This document shows, piece by piece, positions 56,136-64,000 of a DNA stretch of 64,000 nt. Each line of letters begins with the position of its first letter. Positions within the stretch are counted from its first letter, which is position 1. Source of the stretch: Humulus lupulus (lineage: Eukaryota; Streptophyta; Magnoliopsida; Rosales; Cannabaceae); NCBI RefSeq assembly GCF_963169125.1, contig NC_084793.1, positions 141,462,297 through 141,526,296 of the forward strand, written 5' to 3'. Below the pieces are notes generated by a model. It did not search any database. It was not told the DNA's origin and worked only from the letters and a program-made list of their open reading frames with translations. The translations under genes were made by a program, and so were the position numbers.

Positions 56136-57722
56136 AAGGAGCGAGTGTGTGCATCACAAGTGGATCCAAATACTATGTCATCTACATAGATTTGGGCACA
56201 GACAATGCCAGGATTCAGAGGTACAATAAACAAAGTTTGATCAGCATTACCTCTAGTATACCCATTTTCAAGCAAGTAGGTGGTGAGATGATCATACCAT
56301 GCCCGAGGAGCTTGCTTAAGCCCATACAATGCCTTGTTCAATTTGTAAACATGGTCTCCATGATGAAGGTCCTCAAATCAAGGAGGTTGAGATACATAAG
56401 CCTCTTCCACAAGGATGTCATTCAAGAAAGCATTATTGACTTCCATTTGATACAACTTGAACTTCATGTAACACACCACAACCAACAAAAGTCTTATGGA
56501 ATCCAATCTAGCCACCGAAGCAAAGGTTTCCTCAAAATTCACTCCCTCAATTTGTGTATACCCCTGACCAACTAATCTTGCCTTGTTGCGCACCACATTT
56601 CCCACTTCATCAGTCTTATTTCTGGATATCCACTTAGTACCAATGATGTTGGCACCCAAAGGATGAGGAACAAGAGTCCACACTTCATTCCTCTCAAATT
56701 GTTGAAGCTCATCTTGCATGGCAAATATCCAGTGCTCATCTTTAAGGGCGTCCTCGACTAATTTGGGCTCCACCAAAGAAAGATAACAAGCATTAGCAAT
56801 CTCATTAGCTAGTTTCTTTCTAGTGAGCATTACCTCATTTGGATTTCCAATAATGGAGGATAAATGATGAACTTTGGGAATCCATGTGGGTGGTCCCTTT
56901 TTCTTATGAATTTATGTATCTAAAGGAATAACATTCTTTGGAATGGAAGACACATCGAAAGCTTCAAAGGTTTCAGTGGTAGCATCAATTTCCTCCATTT
57001 TCGACTTGCTTGGTTCAACTGTGGTTTGTGATGCAACAGGCAGAATATAAGTTTTGATAAGAGTGTATTTCTTCTTCTTCTAAGTAACTAGCAAAGTATT
57101 CCAAGTCACTAAACACCACATTGATGGATTCCATAACTTCTTTTGTCCTCATGTTGTAGACTCCGTATGCACGATTATTGGTAGAGTACCCCAAAAACAC
57201 TCCTTCATCACTCTTGGCGTCAAACTTGCCAAGCTTTTCTCTATCATTGAGAATGTAGCACTTGCAACCAAGCACATAAAGATAAGCCAAATTTGGTGTT
57301 CTACCTTTCCATAGCTCATAAGAGGTTTGTTTAGTGCTAGGAAGAAGATGCACCTTATTGCTAATGTAGCAAGCTGTGTTCACCGCTTCAGCCCAAAGTC
57401 TCTTGGATAATTTCTTTGCATTCAACATAACACGAGCCATCTCTTGAAGCATTCAATTTTTTCTTTCCACAACTCCATTTTGCTGAGGAGTTTTGGGCGC
57501 TGAGAACTCACGAGTTATCCCTTCTAGATTGCAAAAATCAGCGAAGATGTTATTTTCAAATTCCTTGCTATGGTCATTTCGAAGACGAATCACTTTCTTG
57601 ACCTTTTCACCCTTTTCAGCTTGCAAAGAGAGACACAATCCTTTGAAATTCTCAAAAGAGTAAGATTTTTCTCTAAGAAATCTAAACAAAGAAAATCAAG
57701 AATAATCATCCACGCACACCAT
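56136..57722 (-). pseudogene. Integrase C-terminal part and RT fragment of element F
   Basis: Integrase: NDHSKEFENN, PQQNGVVERKN (57690-57453), then MARVMLNAKKLSKRLWAEAV and YNMRTKEVMESINVVFSD. RT: HWIFAMQDELQQFERNEVW, KARLVGQGYTQIEGVNFEET, ALYGLKQAPRAWYD and QIYVDDIVFGST. It breaks at 56135 soon after the YVDD motif. Frame breaks occur near 57452, 57010-56830 and 56380. Non-functional. Confidence 0.9.
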
Positions 57723-59759
57723 TATTGGTATTAAATGATCAAATCAAAGATACGCAGTGGAATATTTGGACCCATTTTAATACATATTAATACCAGCCAG
57801 AATCATATACAAATATAAATATTGAATCACATACAAATAGATCAGGGATTACCTCTTGTAGCCTATCAAGTGTCCTTGAGTCTTTTTGTATAAATCAACG
57901 ATCTTCCTATTCAGTGTTCTGAGATCTCACACTCTGATCTTCTAGACCAATCCTCAAACACACAAGGATGTATGTGTGCACGTATGATTCAAAAGGATTA
58001 TTTATGTGACTCCCTAGATGTACTCAACACATGATATCTAAAGAGTTTTGACAGAGAGAAGGTTTATAATAGTTTTCAGGTTTAGAGAAAACTATCACCT
58101 TTGAGAGAAAGAGTCTGATTTTTCATCTTTTTTTTAATATCACGTATATCAGATTTATAAAGATATTTAATCTAATTAAATAATCTTTATTTAATTAAAA
58201 TATAATTCAAATTAAAATTGATTAGATATTTTCATTTAATTATCTATTTAAATCATATTTAAAAAGAATAATTAAATAACTTATTAAATAAATTTATTCG
58301 AAATTCAAAATTCAAATCCCAGTGATAAAAACCCTGATGCTAGGCGCCACACACTGTACTGTATAGTGTGTGTCGCCCATTCCTATTAAGGTTGCCCTAA
58401 TTTTCTCATTTGTTTATTTAATCAACTTTGAAGACAATATATTTATTCTAACATAAATATCAGTTAATTTTAAAATTAACTTTATCTTAAAATATCAGTT
58501 TAAAAATAAATAAATAAATATCATATTATAAATAAGATATTTATTATTTTCTCTCTTTATATTAATCCAAACAAAGATTAATATTAATTTTAACATATAG
58601 TTTTTCAAAATAAAAGCTATATAGTTAAATAATTAATTCACAATTAATCAATTACCCATAATTATCAAATAATTATTTCCTTACCTTAGAAAATTAATTC
58701 CTTTGCAATTTAATCATTTATCTTAACGAATCTTTCTTTTGAGATCCTTACCCTTGACAGTGTAGGACAGATGTGATTTGGGGACCATGGACCTATAATA
58801 CGAAGCTCCAATAAACCAGATTATTAATTAAACTCTTTATTCTAATAATTTTATTTATTAATTCCATGATTACTCCACTATAAATATGGAATTGCACTCT
58901 AAGTATTTATAGAATTATATTTACAGAGTTTTTTCTAGTAGTCCATTGATATAATCAATATATGTAGTCTTGTCCTCCATTATTGGTTCGTTAATTAGAG
59001 CTAGTCAAAATTACCATTTTACGCTTCTAATTACCTCTTGATCCTTAAGTACCATTAATTCACTAGCGAATAATTAATCTATAATCTAATTATAGATTTG
59101 AGCTCAATAACTATTCAGTTTCAGAATCAACCCTTAAGGGAACCAATATTCGATCTGTTAGGAAAGCATGGATTCCAATATTGTAATTTATGTTCTCAGC
59201 CATCCATGATATTAAATCTCCAAAACAAAAGTCATTAGCCTCATTATTCTAAGAGACCTTAACGAGTGAATCAAAAGATCCAATAAACATAAAAAGGAGT
59301 TTATGAATACTCGGGATTTAGACTGGTCTACAAATGATCATTTGTTATGACAAGAATTAAATCTATGCGTGAAACAACAAGTTTATAAAGATAATTAATT
59401 CTCATCGGTCTTATCATATATAATCTCTATTATATACAACACATTACTAAGATGTCTATCCACATCAGTAATCTGAATCTAGATTACTTGCATCTCGTAT
59501 GCTTATCAAACCGTACTAGTAACCATTCATTAAAGATTCATTACTATAATATGTTATAGGCTATTTTATTCATTATATATGATCTTAATTCTCTAGTACT
59601 AATACAAGATCTTATTCTCATGAATGAATAGAGAATTTTCTTGATATTATTATATAATTAATTCAAACAATAATTATAACATTCGAATATAATAAAATTG
59701 TACTTTTATTTAAAACCAATAAAATGTCTTTACATGCTTTTAGGGCATTAATCCTAACA
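57723..59759 (-). repeat. Angela-like Copia solo LTR (2,037 bp) in the integrase of F
   Basis: On the minus strand TGTTAGGATTAATGCCC to TACCAATA (ancestral CCAACA presumed). On the plus strand the flanks are ACCAT (57718-57722) and GCCAT (59760-59764), a 4/5 target duplication. Removing it rejoins integrase between KGYVM and VCVDDYS. It contains TCATGTGTTGAG (minus) and a hairpin near 58343-58377. Confidence 0.82.
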
Positions 59760-62103
59760 GCCATAACATATCCTTTTACACTGAGACATTTTGTTTGAAT
59801 GGGACCCATCAAATCAACATGAAACAGCTCCAAAACTTGAGAAGTAACCAGAAACTTCAAAGGAGGGTGGCTACTCTTGACTTGTTTACCGAGTTGACAA
59901 GGACCACACACTTTGTCTTTCAAAGAAGGTAAATTTGGAACACCCCTAACTGCTCTCAATTTTATAAGTTTGCTGAGATCTTTATAGTTGTAGTGCCATA
60001 ATTCTGTATCATCCATCTTTGCTGCATTGCATACCAAGCTAGTGCTTAAAGGATAGAAATTGTCACTCGATCTCATATCTGTTAAGACATGTGAACCAGA
60101 TGTTGAAAAAACAATACAGTTAGTCTTGGAGAACAGAACCATGCACCCTTCATCACAGATTTAACTAACACTTATCAAGTTAGCCTTCAAACCTTCAACA
60201 CAGAGAACATTTTCCAAAAGAGGTAGACCTTGTAGACACAACTTTCCTCTTCCCACAATTCTTCCTTTACTTCCATCTCCAAAGGTGACATATCTTTCAA
60301 CATGAGACAAAAGATTAGTGAGGACATGTTTGATTCCCGTCATGTGTCGAGAACACCCACTGTCAAAGTACCATTGATCACTGTTACAAGCCAGTAGAGA
60401 GGTATGAACCACTAGAGCCTTGGTTTGAGCATTCTTCGGCCGCCATAGTTTTCTTCCTACAAGAGAGACTTGAGACTTATCTTTGGAGGTTTTTATAAGC
60501 TGAGACAAGTAAAAATTCAACTTGTAACATCTTGGACGAATATGACCCTTTTTTCCATAGAAATGACAGATGGAAATAAATTTTGTTGTGGCTGGAGGTT
60601 TTGTAGGAGCAGCAAGATGAGAAGGGCGAATGGGAGGCACTTCTTGAGATGAACTTGGAAGATCTTTCTTTTTGATAACCAAAGGTGGATTGAAACCAAC
60701 CCCATGTATTTCTCTAGCAAACTAACCAATTCCCATCATGTTTTCAAATAAATCCTAACCAACATTGTATGTCTCAATGGTTTTATTGGAATAATCCAGC
60801 TTCACTTGCATTTCTTATAGAGCAACCCTTTTCTCTTCAATGTCCAAAGTGAGCAATTCAACTTTTCCTAACAGGTTTTTCCTTTCTTCTTCGAGTTCTC
60901 CCACTTTAACCTCCATAATTTTAGCCTTCTTTATCACACAAACCCACTGATTATACATTTGTTCATAGGCAATTTGCTGGTCCAAGTCATCCTCATCACT
61001 ACACACTCCTCTGAGTCAGTGTCTGAACATGGTGCTTCTGATGTCTTAATAGTAAAAGCAACGTAGTTTTCTTCCTAATTTGAACTCTCCTCTTTAGCAG
61101 CTTTTTGATCCTCTTCGCTGTCACTCTAGGTTGCAACCAGAGCTCTCCCATTTTTCTTAAAAGGTGTTAGCACACTCATCATGTATATGGCCGAAGCCTT
61201 CACACTCACGACATTGAATACCCTTTGGATTTCTCTTTCCCCCCATATTAGTATACTTTCGAGGAAAATTGGGAGGTTTTCTTGAGTTTTCTCCTCTGAA
61301 ACCATTGCTGCCTTTTTTTCATATTGAACCTTTGAAACTTAGCATAATTTTTGGTGAGCAGTGAAACCTACTCCTCATCTAAATTCTCGAGAGAATCTCC
61401 CACAAAAAGATTTTCGGCAACTTTGTGAGATAAGGAAACTCCACTAGAAGCTTTCTCATATTTCTTTTCTTTGGACCACCTTTCATAGTGAGTTCATAGT
61501 TCTGCAATGATCAAATCAGCTCATCCAAATTAAGCGAATCAACATCATGACATTCCTTAATGGAAGTAAGTTTTGACTTGAACTTCCTAGGGAGAGCTCT
61601 GAGCACCTTCCTCACAAGCTTGGAGTCTGAATAAGTTTCACCCAGAGCAAACGATTCATTAGTAATGTCACATAATGTAGCATGAAACTCAGTAATAGAT
61701 TCATCATCTCTAATAGTTGAATTTTCAAATTCAGTAGTGAGAGATCTCAATCTATATTTTTTGACATTTTTTGTTCTTCATTTTTAGTTTGCAACTTATC
61801 CCAAGCATCATTTGCTATAGCCTTCATTTGACTTACAAAAACTGCATTTAAAATAGCACAAACTCCTTCAGAGTTCCAATTATCCTTTTCAATCTTAGTT
61901 GTAGTCCATTCTGACACGGGCTTTTGTTTAGTGTCCTCACCATCCTTGATGGTAGGCGGAGTCTAGCCGTCAACCACGACACTCCAAACACGTTCATCCA
62001 TAGCTTTGAGAAATGCTCTCATCTGAGCTTTCCAACAAGCATAGTTTGTTCCATCAAGCATGGGGGGTCTAGTAGTAGACCCACCTTCTTTGAAGCAATC
62101 CAT
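59760..62103 (-). pseudogene. gag, protease and integrase N-terminus of element F
   Basis: gag from ATG 62103: STTRPPMLDGTNYACWKAQM; FENSTIRDDESITEFH and KLVRKVLRALPRKF (61750-61511); a coiled coil near 61000-60815; a second knuckle CHFYGKKGHIRPRC near 60560. Protease: WYFDSGCSRHMTG near 60360, then GKLCLQGLPLLENVLCVEGL. Pre-integrase: LWHYNYKDLSKLIKLRAVRG, CGPCQLGKQVKSSH and ELFHVDLMGP. These are SIRE-type Copia motifs. Several frames are needed to read it, with stops between segments. Confidence 0.88.
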
Positions 62104-62272
62104 CAATACAAACACAACATAAAAAACAACAAGAAAATGCAGAACACAGCAACAAAAATAACAAGAAAATGCAAAAACTATACACACACGCAGCCCCTAA
62201 GGAACCAACCAACACGTTAACTAGAGTAGAAGCAAATAAACTAACTAAAGACAAGCAAGGATCAATACACAA

Positions 62273-62285
62273 GCTTTGATACCAA
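62273..62285 (-). promoter_or_regulatory. Primer-binding site of element F
   Basis: TTGGTATCAAAGC on the minus strand, one mismatch from the initiator tRNA-Met site TTGGTATCAGAGC. Confidence 0.8.
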
Positions 62286-62286
62286 T

Positions 62287-62935
62287 TGAAAGTTAGTTAA
62301 CTACTGCTACCCATTTACCCAATCAATTACCCATTCAATTTATCAAATTAAAATCATATTTGAATTAAGAATAAGTGCAAGAATAATTAAAATGACACAA
62401 TCATTTTTACATGGTTCAGCCAAGATTTCTCACAACCTACTCCATGGGACCTAGTTCAGATGTGAAGCAAATCCACTAAAATAATCAAAGTTTTTACATA
62501 TACAAACAGCAGAAAACAAATTAAAACTCCCTTCTAATTTGGTTTACAAACAACAAACAACAAACAACAAACAACTCCCTATTTTGTGAAAGTCTTCAAG
62601 CAACCAGCCTCCCACTAGTTTTGTACATTGTTGGACTCCCTCCAGCTACTGCTCAAGCTCCCCTTGAGACTTAGCTTGAAATCCCTTCAAGCTTTACACC
62701 AGAAAATGTAAGATGCATGGTGAAGAATCACCAAAACGCCATGGGCAATGAACAATGAAGCATCAAATGCTTTAGAGCTTTTTTCAGAGAATGTTTCTTG
62801 GACAAAACACTTTTTAGCTGCTAAAAAAGGCAGGGAAACACGAACAAAATGAATATATATGCTAGGGCTCAAAATAGAAAAGCCAGCTAAGCAAGTCATG
62901 TGCTGAAATAGAAATCACATGCTACTGGGCTTTCA
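62287..62935 (-). repeat. 5' LTR of element F (about 649 bp)
   Basis: Ends are TGAAAG... and ...CTTTCA. The inner end adjoins the primer-binding site. A minus-strand TATA-like GCATATATATTC lies near 62850. A short array of CAAACAA units sits at about 62546-62575. The second LTR is lost, so the outer limit rests on the terminal inverted hexamer. Confidence 0.65.
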
Positions 62936-62998
62936 GTGTTATAACATGAAAGCAATGTTTAAACATGAAAAACAATGCATGACAAAAATAATACTTAC

Positions 62999-63001
62999 AA
63001 T

Positions 63002-63049
<48 letters not shown>

Positions 63050-63063
63050 GTTGTTGTTGTTGT
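62999..63063. repeat. Compound (TAA)n/(TTA)n/(TTG)n microsatellite
   Basis: About nine AAT-type units, then about seven ATT units, then five GTT units. The AAT and ATT parts are mutually complementary and could fold back. Confidence 0.9.
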
Positions 63064-63098
63064 ATAATGTGGCTAGAACTATTTTTACTAATGCATTT

Positions 63099-64000
63099 TG
63101 TTGACGCGGTTCTTCGCCAACAGGTAATTAAGAAAATAAGAGAGTGGGATTAGTGCTAAGTATTGAACCGAAACAGATGAGTGATCTTAAAATAAAATGG
63201 CAATGCAAACACATTTTTTTAGGTGGTTCAAAGGTTAAAATCCTTCTACTCCACCAGCCAATATTATTGGTAGTTTTTGGTATTCTTTACAGAGTATTTG
63301 TTTTCATAATAGAATCCAACCCTTTGCAGCTCCCAGGCTCTCCATATTTATAGGAGAGGGCACCTGGGGGTTGGCAAAGGGGGTCATCACGTGACCTTCT
63401 TACCCACCATGTCATTTCTATGACATTCATGATTAATTCCTAAAACCTGACAAATGAAGTGTGGTCTAATCAATAGGTAAGGGGGATAATGGGCCACACG
63501 GCCCACCCCAGTCGTGGGCGCCTGAAAACACACGTTTAGGCTGCGTATCCGAGAATTCAGGGACATATCAGACACGTGATGTCTGATATATACACGTTTA
63601 CATTGCGTGGTTGACTTTATAAGGGGTCACAGGCGCCAGCTCAAGCCTGTACCTCGAGCTGGACTTCTTCTTAGCCCGCGGTGTCTATCCTCCTGATCCG
63701 ACTCCATAGCAGCTCCAGGGAACCTGTGGTTACCTCGAGCTAAAGAGGTGGGACCTAGGGGCAGCACCTCCGGGGTAAACATCATCCTCGTGGCTGATAC
63801 ACAATTATGCCATACTTAAGCCTGCCAATAGCCCGTGGAGAATTATGGGCGTACATTTGCCCCCCAAGCCCCTGCTCGTGGCACATGACGTCATCTAGGG
63901 CCACAGTGGGGGCCTTTAGGCTTCTTTGTGGACTTTCACATTCCGCCCATTGCGCAGGCGTCGAGTACGTGGAGCATCATGGTTGGTGACGGTACGTCTT
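63099..64000 (-). repeat. Partial Tat-type LTR, minus strand, running off the window
   Basis: On the minus strand it ends GGCGAAGAACCGCGTCAACA, 17/20 like the end of LTR A (GACGAAAAACGGCGTCAACA). A TATA-like CTCCTATAAATATGG lies near 63340-63356. The left flank has no primer-binding site, so this is the outer end of a 3' or solo LTR and any internal region lies beyond the window. Confidence 0.6.

Larger units (their letters stand above)
56136..62935 (-). mobile_element. Element F: SIRE-like Ty1/Copia element, truncated and interrupted
   Basis: Minus strand. 5' LTR 62935-62287, primer-binding site, gag, protease, integrase (interrupted by a solo LTR at 59759-57723), RT, which is cut at 56135 by LTR C. 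RNase H and the 3' LTR are missing. Copia order (PR-IN-RT) is clear. It hosts other insertions and many defects, so it is among the oldest elements here. Confidence 0.88.

Overview
The window is nuclear DNA of a flowering plant, most likely a eudicot with a repeat-rich genome. The evidence is one intron-rich plant gene of the MIP1-leucine-zipper/DUF547 family, followed by about 57 kb of nested LTR retrotransposons of plant lineages (Ty3/Gypsy Tat and chromovirus/Tekay, Ty1/Copia SIRE and Angela). There are no bacterial operons, no CRISPR array and no recognisable tRNA or rRNA gene. Species was not determined. All calls are by eye; lineage names rest on motif recognition, not on database searches.

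Layout. (1) 1-4699, minus strand: the 3' part of a DUF547 gene, at least 12 exons, running off the window start. (2) 4700-6593: its 5' flank and very AT-rich spacer. (3) 6654-19279: Tat element A (plus), LTRs about 1% diverged, gag-pol broken, with a degenerate antisense gene between pol and the 3' LTR. (4) 19280-23724: Tat element B (minus), truncated in RT by the end of A. (5) 23725-56135: a mosaic of old LTR-like sequence (C) carrying an Angela-like solo LTR (24891-26690) and the Tekay chromovirus D (27649-53985, TSD ACTGC). D has an Angela-like solo LTR in its 5' LTR (29385-31624, TSD AGTCT) and Tat element E in its 3' LTR (37324-51602, TSD ATGCC). (6) 56136-62935: SIRE-like Copia element F (minus), interrupted in integrase by a third Angela-like solo LTR (57723-59759). 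(7) 63099-64000: edge of another Tat-type LTR (minus).

Most interesting system. Element E, the youngest by LTR identity (5 differences in 889 bp), carries an antisense gene with introns on the strand opposite its own gag-pol. Four coding exons join in phase into about 1,123 codons without a stop: an N-terminal domain shared with element A, an NLS-like basic cluster, a glutamine-rich tract and a C-terminal coiled coil. A TATA box and two leader exons lie upstream, and the start codon appears to be split by an intron. In A and E this antisense module lies with ~70-bp tandem repeats between an internal copy of the polypurine tract (just after pol) and the terminal polypurine tract. Antisense extra ORFs are known in Tat-lineage elements, but their function is not; the intact spliced structure is the part most worth testing.

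How the parts work together: in A and E, gag-pol would supply capsid, protease, reverse transcriptase, two RNase H-type domains and integrase for copy-and-paste transposition. The antisense unit is transcribed towards pol, so it could act through its protein or through overlapping RNA. The minus-strand plant gene at the left is separate from this activity.
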